53,256 nt of DNA from Gammaproteobacteria bacterium 42_54_T18 (GTDB taxonomy: Bacteria > Pseudomonadota > Gammaproteobacteria > Pseudomonadales > Ketobacteraceae), in the NCBI GenBank assembly GCA_002163245.1, contig MAAL01000183.1, forward strand, positions 1 through 53,256, in the 5' to 3' direction. The position numbers were made by a program, and so were the translations under genes. Positions 45,532 to 53,256 of this stretch are shown in pieces. The notes beneath the pieces were generated by a model. That model was not told the origin of the DNA and did not search any database. It was given only the letters and a program-made list of their open reading frames with translations. The first letter of the stretch is position 1. Every line of letters begins with the position of its first letter.

Positions 45532-47997
45532 CTATTTTTCCAATGGGCGAAATAACGATGAAATATCAATATCCACTTGATGGCTCACCAACTTAGCCAA
45601 CGCTCTCACGATGGTGATGTGATCATCCGTACCCCTTGCATTTACCGGCACACAAACATGAGGCATATCAACATAATTGTGCTTGAGGATTTTATCTATC
45701 CAGGTTGAACAGGATCGATCGGCACCCATTTCCACAAAAACTCTCACACCAGAATCAACCATTTGTCCGATTAGTTTTGGAAAATCTACCTGTTCGGTAA
45801 ACGACTTCGCAATACTGTGAGCAATGGCTTTAGATCGATGCGGTACAGGCTTGTACACACTGGTTGAGTAATAACGAACGTTACTTCTTTCATTAACCTC
45901 AATGGAGTACAAATCCACAATACGGTCATATTCCAATTTTGCTGGAGCACTGTGTATTGCTGAGGCAAGTTGTAACGACATGGCCCGAGTCCCCAATGCT
46001 TTCACTACGCGCTGACACGCATCTGGATCACCGCCAATCAGCATATTATCGGGCGTATTAATAATGGTTAAGAAGACTTTATCTTCTTTAGCAACAGCCT
46101 TGGCGACGTTTTCTGGGTCACCGCGCAGGCTATAGGTATTCCATAGCTGAGTACCAGATTCATCAGATTTTGACAAACCCCAGTACTCTTTTAGCGCGAA
46201 AAGCTCACCAGTAATATTTTGCTTAAATGTTGGATGATCTGCCAAAGGCTCACTCAAACAACCTGGATCGGTCCAAGCATCAAGTGCGACATACATACTG
46301 ATTTCACCCATGCTATAACCAACACCCGCATTAGGCTGAAAGTTAAACTGATCACGAAAAGCCTTGGTTAGTAGGTATCCCATACCAACACCACATTCAC
46401 TGATTTTATGCAGGTTAACTTTAAGTTCTTTCTCTACCTGTTTTTTCTCGTTGGTATCCAGGCGATATCTAGAACGGGGATATAACAATTCCTGCTTTAC
46501 TGACTGACCCGCATCCCGAGACATCTGATCCAAAGATGAGTAAGCACCAGGAAACAGGTGAAACAAATCACGACCAAAATCCACGTAAGGAGCCCCAATA
46601 CCTGGATATACAAAGGCGACTTCTGCCTCAGCACCTACTGGTGTCGGCGTAAAAAAACTACCCTTAGGTGTTTTTCTTTCTGTACCTGCGTCAAACGACG
46701 CCTGTAACCCTGCCAACATTAATTCAACTTCTTTATCCAGCACCTCAACACTTTCACCCAAAATAACCAATGTGTACTCAACATTGTTTTTTTGGAGCTG
46801 GAAGTTCTGAAAGTAATCTTGAGCTAACGCTTTTAAATCTGGCTCACTAGCAACCTGCAGTTTTAACGTCTGTAACGCTGCGTTCAAGTCTTCGATGTTG
46901 TTACCAAGCAAAGGGTAGAAACACCAGCTAACACGAGAAAAATACTCACTCTGACGTTCAACAGCAGATTTATTTTCACCGAGAACGATATGCGTCGCAG
47001 AATTTTCACTAACAATGTTTACCGCTGCCTTACGAATACCGTACGTTTTATTTTCAAACCAAGGTGTCGACTCTGTTGCTACATAAAAGGGAGAGTTATT
47101 CCATACTTGCGGTTGTGACGGTGCATTCCACTCAGGAACCATGGGGATATATCGATGAAACAAACCAAGAGCAGACTTTATAACAGAAGCAATGCCTGCA
47201 ACATGGCCACACTGTCCAACAAGGGTGTTGATTGAGCCCAAAGCACAATCAAGGTTTTTGCTGCCTTGACCATACACTTCCGTTAACCCTATTAATTCCT
47301 GCTGAGCTGATTCTGCTCTAGATATGCTGCCTGTGCTATCTAGGCTAGACACACAATCAATTAACTCAATCTCTCTAGATTCAACATCTGCTTGCCCTAA
47401 ACTCTTTGCACATGCGGCAGAAACGTTGTCATCACTGGCGCAGCTCAAAATATACGCATGAGGCACTTCTTTAGGAAAGCCACTTTGCATTAATACAATA
47501 GCCGCCGCCCCGTGTGTTTCTGCATACACCTGCCCTTCACAGACATTGTCATCAAATGCCAATGTTGTCAGTAGGGATTCGCCACCATCAACACTGCTCT
47601 TAGCATTCTCTATTCCGACATTATGTATCGACGCGATAACAATACAATCATTTTCATTCGTCGCTAGACGTTCACTCCCAGCCACAAGAGCGGCTTCAAA
47701 TGAATCAACAACTACACTTGAGTTAAGCCCTATGCTGAGAGCATCACCGAACATGCCTTCATACTGAGACTCATCTCCAAGAAGGTATAGATCTACCCTT
47801 TGTGGACTCAATTGAGCGTTATCGGTGACTCCGTTTTTTACCAATGAATTAACAAAAGCAACAAATTCATCAACAGCTATGGTTTTGTCAGTTTTAACCA
47901 AAGACTGTCCATCATAGATAGCTTGATCAAGATGAGCCAAACCGCTCTCACCTGCAATTAACATATCCATAGCGACAATGGCTAACGGGTAACTCAT
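45532..47997 (-). CDS. pfaB: PfaB, degenerate ketosynthase plus acyltransferase
   Basis: An 821-residue protein. The first 340 residues are a KS-like fold without the catalytic triad (no DTACSS motif; the late GSINTLVGQCGHVAGIASVIKSAL region remains), as in known PfaB. The AT domain spans about 445-800, with GVGYSMGEIS (Ser562) as the nucleophile elbow and GYSxG in place of the common GHSxG. PfaB is thought to influence the final product type in bacterial EPA/DHA synthases. Its ATG overlaps the stop of the PfaA dehydratase frame in ATGA, so it is translationally coupled to whatever reads that frame. Confidence 0.93.
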   Translation of the reverse strand: MSYPLAIVAMDMLIAGESGLAHLDQAIYDGQSLVKTDKTIAVDEFVAFVNSLVKNGVTDNAQLSPQRVDLYLLGDESQYEGMFGDALSIGLNSSVVVDSFEAALVAGSERLATNENDCIVIASIHNVGIENAKSSVDGGESLLTTLAFDDNVCEGQVYAETHGAAAIVLMQSGFPKEVPHAYILSCASDDNVSAACAKSLGQADVESREIELIDCVSSLDSTGSISRAESAQQELIGLTEVYGQGSKNLDCALGSINTLVGQCGHVAGIASVIKSALGLFHRYIPMVPEWNAPSQPQVWNNSPFYVATESTPWFENKTYGIRKAAVNIVSENSATHIVLGENKSAVERQSEYFSRVSWCFYPLLGNNIEDLNAALQTLKLQVASEPDLKALAQDYFQNFQLQKNNVEYTLVILGESVEVLDKEVELMLAGLQASFDAGTERKTPKGSFFTPTPVGAEAEVAFVYPGIGAPYVDFGRDLFHLFPGAYSSLDQMSRDAGQSVKQELLYPRSRYRLDTNEKKQVEKELKVNLHKISECGVGMGYLLTKAFRDQFNFQPNAGVGYSMGEISMYVALDAWTDPGCLSEPLADHPTFKQNITGELFALKEYWGLSKSDESGTQLWNTYSLRGDPENVAKAVAKEDKVFLTIINTPDNMLIGGDPDACQRVVKALGTRAMSLQLASAIHSAPAKLEYDRIVDLYSIEVNERSNVRYYSTSVYKPVPHRSKAIAHSIAKSFTEQVDFPKLIGQMVDSGVRVFVEMGADRSCSTWIDKILKHNYVDMPHVCVPVNARGTDDHITIVRALAKLVSHQVDIDISSLFRPLEK

Positions 47998-48890
47998 TCT
48001 GCGCTTACACTCCTATCTTGAGATGTTTTGATAACGCTATTTTGTAAAAACAACGGGTTTAGCGCATCACTGATTGTCACTTCTGCACCAAACATTTGAC
48101 CGTAAACTTTGCCAGTTTTTGAATGCAACGTAATATCTGCACTCATTGCATTCGGCTGATCACTGACAACATTCAACGAAACATAGAAATCGGCCCCTTG
48201 GGGTATCAATTCATATTGCTCATATCGCTTAGCACTACTCGGCAAACTGCCTTTATTCGAATTGATTTTCACCCAAACTAACATCGCTTGATACAACACA
48301 TCATCAACAAACGGGTTAGTTGATGACACTCCGAATTGCCCTTGATTATCTTTTGCAATCGTTGGCGCATTACATCGCAACATCAAACCCTTTTCATCAA
48401 TATCCAACACCTGTTGAATGCTTTGAAAAGACGGGCCGTGAAACAACGTTCCATTTTCATACGGAGCTGTCGTTTCTAGGCTAGGCTCGCCGTTTGTCAT
48501 AATGTCGCTATCAAGGCCGCTAAGCTGAGGCGCTACAGTAACCTGCTTAACCAAAATAACATCGGCAATATAGTGATTAACACGAAACCCTTTCTGGTTC
48601 GTACTCCACACCTTCACTTGTAACGTTAAGTCGGCATCACTGGATGCTATCTGTTCAACATCCAAAGCCAAGTGTTCAGTTTGTTTACCGTCGAACACTA
48701 CCCCTTTATATAAGCGGTAATTATCATACGCAAAAAATCGATAGCCAGGACACAAGTCCTCACACACACTCACCATCCATTGAGTGGCACATACGGTTGG
48801 AAGTACCGCGTTACCACCAAAGCAATGATCCGCTAAAAAGCTATTCGCTTCTTCGCGGATCGTTCGCGTTACAGTGAGTGTGCCATTGAC
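47994..48890 (-). CDS. pfaA: PfaA C-terminal dehydratase domain, in the -1 frame
   Basis: This frame continues PfaA after the KR domain. From 48890 it reads VNGTLTVTRTIREEANSFLA, then DHCFGGNAVLPTVCATQWM, the N-terminal hotdog of a polyketide-synthase-type dehydratase with its catalytic His. It goes on through TLFHGPSFQSIQQVL and NPFVDDVLYQAMLVW (second hotdog, acidic residue). The first ATG in frame (48776) lies inside the domain, 38 codons late, so independent translation would give a broken fold. The frame ends in an ATGA overlap with pfaB. Together these show it belongs to PfaA and is reached by a -1 shift at 48890-48896, or that one A is missing from the sequence. Confidence 0.85.
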   Translation of the reverse strand, partial: VNGTLTVTRTIREEANSFLADHCFGGNAVLPTVCATQWMVSVCEDLCPGYRFFAYDNYRLYKGVVFDGKQTEHLALDVEQIASSDADLTLQVKVWSTNQKGFRVNHYIADVILVKQVTVAPQLSGLDSDIMTNGEPSLETTAPYENGTLFHGPSFQSIQQVLDIDEKGLMLRCNAPTIAKDNQGQFGVSSTNPFVDDVLYQAMLVWVKINSNKGSLPSSAKRYEQYELIPQGADFYVSLNVVSDQPNAMSADITLHSKTGKVYGQMFGAEVTISDALNPLFLQNSVIKTSQDRSVSAE

Positions 48891-51800
48891 TTTTTTACCG
48901 CTGAACTTCCCTTACTTGCAGCGTCCGTTCCATTTGAAGGGTCACCTCCATCTGCACGCATATCGTTACCGACCATTATTTGCAATCGATCATTGGTTGC
49001 AGAAGAAAGTTCATTCACAAACAATTCAGACCCAGCATCCAATGGAATAACGTATACGTTTTTCGCCATAAACATCTTTTTAAGCTCAGGTGTCACCATA
49101 CCACCGTCCCAAGGGCCCCAATTAAAGGAAACCACATGACAGCTTGGATGTTGCTGCTTAAAGCTTAACGCTGTTTTGTTCAATATTTCATTGGCAACAG
49201 AGTAATCGGCTTGGCCTTCATTTCCATAATAACCGGCAGCAGATGAGAACAGTGCCAAATGGGTTAACTTGGCAACATCAACAGCACTAAGTAATGCAGC
49301 TAAGCCTTGTACTTTTGTTGAATATACTGCATCAAAGTCTTCTACGGTTTTTTGTTCGATGTATTTGTCCGCAAGAACACCTGCCCCGTGAACAATACCG
49401 GTTACTGGGCCCAGGGTTGCAATAGCAGATGCAAGTTTACCTGGCATTGCATCAACATCAGTCACGTCAGCACTTACGTACAACGCCTGGCTTCCCGTTG
49501 CTTCAATAGCAGTGATAGCTTGAGATATTTCTCGTGCAGACAATACTGGGCGCAATAACTTACTGACCTTAACCGGCGTAGGCTTCTCTCCCTGAGCAAT
49601 AAGCTCTTGCATCGCTAACTTTTTAAGCTCAGCTTCATCAAGGCAATCATTAACCCACTGAGGCTCTTCACTATGATAATCAGATCGACCTAAAAGAATG
49701 AACTTACACTGATAACGTGCAGCTAACTTTTCTACACATTTTGTAGTTACACCTTTCGCCCCACCGCTCACAAGGAAAACAGAATCTTTCGATATTGAAT
49801 TTCCTGCAGTTAATGAGTAACTATCTACGCCTTGAGTTTGTAGTGTCACACGCCCATTGGCGTTATAACCCACTTCAACCAAACTACTATTCACATCATA
49901 CAACTCAGCAAGTATGACATTGGTCGCCTCTTCTGCTTTTGTACTTGATGCAATATCGATGCTACGACAATGAACGTTTGGCCACTCCAATTTCAGTGTC
50001 TTGGTTAGACCAAACAAACCGCCTTGAATAAGATCCTCGCCATTAGCAATACCGTAACCTAGTGAACCATCCATTCTAACAACGGAAACAAAAGCACTGC
50101 GCCCAGTTTCTGCCGCCGTATTTAGCGTCACCTTCAAATGCTTCGCTAACAAGAAGCTGTTCAGCATTAACGCTTTACTTGCTTCAGGATAACTAACACC
50201 CTTTTTTGTTGACGCAATTGTCGGTTGAATCGCAAACACTGCACCAATGTTACCTATGTCTTTCTGAATGGTTGCAAGGCTATCTACTAACGCACCTTCT
50301 GATGTGTCGGCCATAACAACACAGGGGATTGATTTAGCAACCGAAGCACAAGGTTTAACAATTGCTTTCGGTAATCGAAGCACTGCTGGCTTCCAACCTT
50401 TTGCCTCTAGCGCACTCATTAACAGAGCGGTAATCTTAGATCCATCATCAACAACCAGTGCAACATTTTCTGTTGGCGTATTAACTTGCAATGCATCAGG
50501 AGCCGACAATGCTACGATTTGAGCAATACTACTAGGTGCCTTTTCATCCGCAATTTCACTGGCACTTCCAGCAACTGCCGTGGTTGCCGCCACACTAGAA
50601 GCAGCCGCTCCGCCTGAAGCAGAAACTTGCGCCTTCATGTAATCAACAATCTCGCCCAAAGTACGCAGCTCAGACAACTCACTAGCATTTAATTCTGGAA
50701 GTTCAGGCAATTCATCTTGAACCGCTCCGAGTATTTCAACACGCTTGATAGAATCAATTCCAAGGTCTGCTTCCATGTCCATTTCAAGTTCAAGCATTTC
50801 TTCTGGATAACCGGTTTTTTGTGCTACCGCAACCATCATCACTTGATTGATTTTGTTCAGATCCAGAGCGGGTGCTGCTTGTTCAGCAACTGGAGCGTCA
50901 CCTGTTGACACTTGCTTTTGCATGTAACCAACAATTTCACCCAGTGTTCTTAACTCTGACAATTCGCTTGCATTTAACTCTGGAAGCTCTGGCAATTCAT
51001 CTTGCACTGCTCCGAGAATTTCAACACGCTTAATAGAGTCAATACCAAGGTCGGCTTCCATGTCCATTTCAAGCTCAAGCATTTCTTCTGGATAACCGGT
51101 CTTATCTGCAACCGCTGCCATCATCACTTGATTTATCTTATTCAGATCCAAGACTGGTGCAGTTGTTATCGCGGCTGCTACAGGTGCTGGCGCAGCAGCA
51201 GATACCTGCTTTTGCATGTAATCAACAATTTCACCCAACGTACGAAGCTCAGCAAGGTCACTCGCATTTAACTCAGGCAGCTCAGGTAACTCGTCTTGAA
51301 CCGCGCCTAGTATTTCAACACGTTTGATGGAATCGATACCAAGATCCGCTTCCATATCCATTTCAAGCTCAAGCATTTCTTCTGGGTAACCGGTCTTTTC
51401 TGCAACCGCAGCCATCATCACTTGATTGATTTTTGCAAGATCCAATGTCGGTGCTGATGTAACAGCCGCCACTGCAACAGGAGCGGTGCTCGCTGCAGGC
51501 ACTTGCTTCTGCATATAATCAACAATTTCACCCAAGGTACGAAGCTCAGCAAGATCACTCGCATTTAACTCAGGAAGCTCTGGCAACTCATCTTGAACCG
51601 CGCCAAGTATCTCTACACGTTTAATAGAGTCGATACCAAGGTCCGCTTCCATGTCCATTTCAAGCTCAAGCATCTCTACTGGGTAACCAGTCTTTTCTGC
51701 AACCGCAGCCATCATCACTTGATTGATTTTTGCAAGATCCAATGTTGGAGCTGTGGATACAACTACCGCTGCAACAGGAGCAGATCCGGCTGCAGGCACT

Positions 51801-53256
51801 TGCTTCTGCATGTAATCTACAATTTCACCTAAAGTACGAAGCTCAGCAAGGTCACTGGCATTAAGCTCAGGTAGCTCTGGCAATTCATCTTGAACAGAAC
51901 CTAATATCTCTACACGCTTGATAGAGTCGATACCTAGGTCCGCTTCCATATCCATTTCAAGCTCTAGCATTTCCTGCGGGTAACCCGTTTTTTCTGCTAC
52001 CGATGCAAGCATAACTGCGTTGATTTTTGCAAGATCAAGGGTTGGCTTTGCAACGACCGGTGCTGCTACTGGTTGCTGAACAACTTTCTTCGTAACAATA
52101 ACTTTTGGAGCAGCCGGTTTCGCTGGAGCAGGTGTAATAGGCGCTTGCGCAACGGGCGCTACAACAGCCTGCTGTACTTGTACTTGTACTGGCACGCGCT
52201 GAACTGAAGCTTGAGGTGCAACCTGTTCAGTTACACCATCTACTACGACACCAGCAGCAGATTGAAACTGCCCTTTCATCATACGCAAAGCAGACGTTGA
52301 GTTTTGCGTATGATTCTGCAAGTACTGTTCATGAACACGTAATGTGTCAGCCTGATAGGAATGGAACATCATCATGCTACGTTCTACACTTTCAGGTATT
52401 TTCTGACCTTGCGCTGCTAGCTGAAGCTGTTGCGACATAAGGTTTTCAAATGCATTAGCGTATTGCTGTGGTGATTCTAAATACTTCTGATGAACACCTA
52501 GAATTTCATTTTGATTTTGGTAGAAACTTTCAAGACCTGCTCCAATGCTATCGGCTAAGTTTGCATTGGGAACAGGCTGTGAATTAACAACCGGGTTAGC
52601 AACAGCTACTTGAGCTTGAGCAGGCTGAGTAGCAGGCGCAACTTTTGGTGCTGGAGCAGCCTGCACTGGCGCAGCTTGCGCTTGTACGGGTTGCTGTACG
52701 GGCTTAGACACTGGCTTGGCTTGCGTTACAGGCTTTGCTTGCTGAACTGTTTTTGCAACTGGCGCTGGAGCCGCTTGCTGGATCACCTTCACTTCTTGAG
52801 CAGGCCCTTTAACCTGGTGCCCATCAACTAACGCATCCGCATAGATTTTTTGCGTTTTATCACTAACGTAATGATGCCCACCCAAACTTAGAGAAAGGGG
52901 CGATTTCTTACGTAACGTAATATCTTCACGCTCCATCTCATAAGGATCGATGCTAGACAAAGAAATACCCGCCACTGCCAATTGAATAACGGCTTGTCGA
53001 AGCTGAACGTCAGCATCTTTCTTAGGATTAGCATTTAGAGCAATGGATATGTGTGGCTGATCGCCCAAAATATTGCTGACCAACTTAGTCAACGTATTCT
53101 TTGGACCAAACTCAACAAAAACACGTCCGCCAGCGTCATAAATATTTTCAATAGACTCTTTAAAACGTACAGGCTCTAAGATGTGATTTTTAAGTGCCTT
53201 CTTAATAGAAGCTGGAGTACTTGGGTAAGCAACGCCAGTTCCATTTGCGAATACAG
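48869..53256 (-). CDS. pfaA: PfaA: end of MAT, five ACPs, ketoreductase (5' end outside window)
   Basis: The right edge cuts the gene inside the malonyl/acyltransferase domain; coding continues past ATG 53092 to 53256 (AGGRVFVEFGPKNTLTKLV). A long Gln/Pro/Ala/Val linker follows, then five tandem acyl carrier domains, each with the attachment Ser in LGIDSIKR. The KR has the nucleotide loop LVSGGAKGVT and catalytic S-Y-N in FSSAAGYYGNEGQADYSVANE. The zero frame ends at TAA 48869-48871, ten codons after the slip site, giving a product without dehydratase. Expected PfaA architecture is KS-MAT-ACPn-KR-DH, so the stop is premature by one domain unless the ribosome shifts. Confidence 0.93.
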   Translation of the reverse strand, partial: VFANGTGVAYPSTPASIKKALKNHILEPVRFKESIENIYDAGGRVFVEFGPKNTLTKLVSNILGDQPHISIALNANPKKDADVQLRQAVIQLAVAGISLSSIDPYEMEREDITLRKKSPLSLSLGGHHYVSDKTQKIYADALVDGHQVKGPAQEVKVIQQAAPAPVAKTVQQAKPVTQAKPVSKPVQQPVQAQAAPVQAAPAPKVAPATQPAQAQVAVANPVVNSQPVPNANLADSIGAGLESFYQNQNEILGVHQKYLESPQQYANAFENLMSQQLQLAAQGQKIPESVERSMMMFHSYQADTLRVHEQYLQNHTQNSTSALRMMKGQFQSAAGVVVDGVTEQVAPQASVQRVPVQVQVQQAVVAPVAQAPITPAPAKPAAPKVIVTKKVVQQPVAAPVVAKPTLDLAKINAVMLASVAEKTGYPQEMLELEMDMEADLGIDSIKRVEILGSVQDELPELPELNASDLAELRTLGEIVDYMQKQVPAAGSAPVAAVVVSTAPTLDLAKINQVMMAAVAEKTGYPVEMLELEMDMEADLGIDSIKRVEILGAVQDELPELPELNASDLAELRTLGEIVDYMQKQVPAASTAPVAVAAVTSAPTLDLAKINQVMMAAVAEKTGYPEEMLELEMDMEADLGIDSIKRVEILGAVQDELPELPELNASDLAELRTLGEIVDYMQKQVSAAAPAPVAAAITTAPVLDLNKINQVMMAAVADKTGYPEEMLELEMDMEADLGIDSIKRVEILGAVQDELPELPELNASELSELRTLGEIVGYMQKQVSTGDAPVAEQAAPALDLNKINQVMMVAVAQKTGYPEEMLELEMDMEADLGIDSIKRVEILGAVQDELPELPELNASELSELRTLGEIVDYMKAQVSASGGAAASSVAATTAVAGSASEIADEKAPSSIAQIVALSAPDALQVNTPTENVALVVDDGSKITALLMSALEAKGWKPAVLRLPKAIVKPCASVAKSIPCVVMADTSEGALVDSLATIQKDIGNIGAVFAIQPTIASTKKGVSYPEASKALMLNSFLLAKHLKVTLNTAAETGRSAFVSVVRMDGSLGYGIANGEDLIQGGLFGLTKTLKLEWPNVHCRSIDIASSTKAEEATNVILAELYDVNSSLVEVGYNANGRVTLQTQGVDSYSLTAGNSISKDSVFLVSGGAKGVTTKCVEKLAARYQCKFILLGRSDYHSEEPQWVNDCLDEAELKKLAMQELIAQGEKPTPVKVSKLLRPVLSAREISQAITAIEATGSQALYVSADVTDVDAMPGKLASAIATLGPVTGIVHGAGVLADKYIEQKTVEDFDAVYSTKVQGLAALLSAVDVAKLTHLALFSSAAGYYGNEGQADYSVANEILNKTALSFKQQHPSCHVVSFNWGPWDGGMVTPELKKMFMAKNVYVIPLDAGSELFVNELSSATNDRLQIMVGNDMRADGGDPSNGTDAASKGSSAVKKSMAHSL
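48890..48896 (-). other. A AAA AAG slippery heptamer between PfaA KR and DH frames
   Basis: Zero-frame codons are GTA AAA AAG. A -1 slip leads straight into the dehydratase frame (KK then VNGTLTV). The SD-like AGGGAA lies upstream with exactly 10 nt between it and the heptamer, as AGGGAG does in E. coli dnaX. Only a short CGCG/CGCG stem is seen downstream. Confidence 0.55.
50636..52048 (-). repeat. Five tandem ACP-coding repeats
   Basis: Five near-identical units about 290-300 bp apart, with the phosphopantetheine Ser codons near 51922, 51622, 51325, 51030 and 50750. Units differ mainly in the short Ala/Pro/Val linkers. Each keeps MDMEADLGIDSIKRVEILG. Confidence 0.92.

Noticed and set aside
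47994-48776. The PfaA dehydratase frame as an independent gene starting at ATG 48776
   Set aside because: That start lies inside the dehydratase fold, after the catalytic His; the frame reads back without interruption to the slip site.
50717-51832. Similar plus-strand ORFs opposite the ACP repeats
   Set aside because: They are antisense images of the repeated ACP coding sequence (same Ser-codon region each time) and have no ribosome sites.

Overview
The window looks like chromosomal DNA from a marine, AT-leaning gammaproteobacterium. This rests on gene content, not a marker gene: a complete-looking bacterial polyunsaturated fatty acid (PUFA) synthase locus, an ExbB/ExbD/TonB system of the kind seen in vibrios and other marine gammaproteobacteria, a FecA-like receptor behind Fur boxes, and a GlyGly-CTERM protease. 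I cannot name the genus. No rRNA, tRNA or CRISPR array was seen.

Layout. 1-8.5 kb holds mixed housekeeping and transport genes: an amidase remnant cut at its 5' end, a PhnA-like protein, a tiny CxxC membrane peptide, a SulP anion transporter, a double thioredoxin-fold protein, a TerB-like protein, a two-receiver histidine kinase with a frameshifted start, MobB and a dicarboxylate/amino-acid symporter. 8.6-11 kb holds a secreted trypsin-like protease behind two palindromes, and a small secreted protein. 11-17.6 kb holds a crotonase-fold protein and a three-gene SMC-like condensin operon (JetABC/MksFEB) with no JetD/MksG nuclease gene beside it. 17.9-18.9 kb is a type I GAPDH. 18.9-26.4 kb is a five-gene lipid-modification operon (Baeyer-Villiger-type monooxygenase, SDR, PF10118 metal-dependent hydrolase, acyl-CoA synthetase, acyl-CoA dehydrogenase) next to an AraC-family regulator; its composition resembles the mycobacterial mymA/VirS locus. 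26.8-34.1 kb covers iron uptake: a TonB-dependent receptor with two Fur boxes, then a tightly coupled six-gene operon (DUF3450, long ExbB, ExbB, ExbD, TonB, TPR). 34.4-36.2 kb has a DHH protein, a small membrane protein and a hotdog thioesterase.

36.4 kb to the right edge is the pfa locus on the minus strand, transcribed pfaA-pfaB-pfaC-pfaD. PfaA (5' end outside the window) carries the end of MAT, five ACPs and KR, then its C-terminal dehydratase in another frame. PfaB is a degenerate KS plus AT. PfaC is unusually long: KS-CLF-AT-DH-DH. PfaD is the enoyl reductase. The convergent thioesterase is the type often found beside pfa genes. The phosphopantetheinyl transferase (PfaE) is not in the window.

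Most notable: (i) two separate genes, pfaA and the histidine kinase, are each interrupted at the heptamer A AAA AAG in the zero frame. A -1 slip restores the expected protein in both, and in pfaA an SD-like AGGGAA lies 10 nt upstream, the same geometry as the dnaX programmed frameshift; a missing base in a seven-A run is the competing explanation. (ii) PfaC has an extra PfaB-like AT domain. (iii) The JetABC operon lacks JetD. (iv) A mymA-like operon carries an AraC-type direct repeat upstream. (v) A 111-bp element with perfect 29-bp inverted ends lies between the pfa operon and the thioesterase gene.
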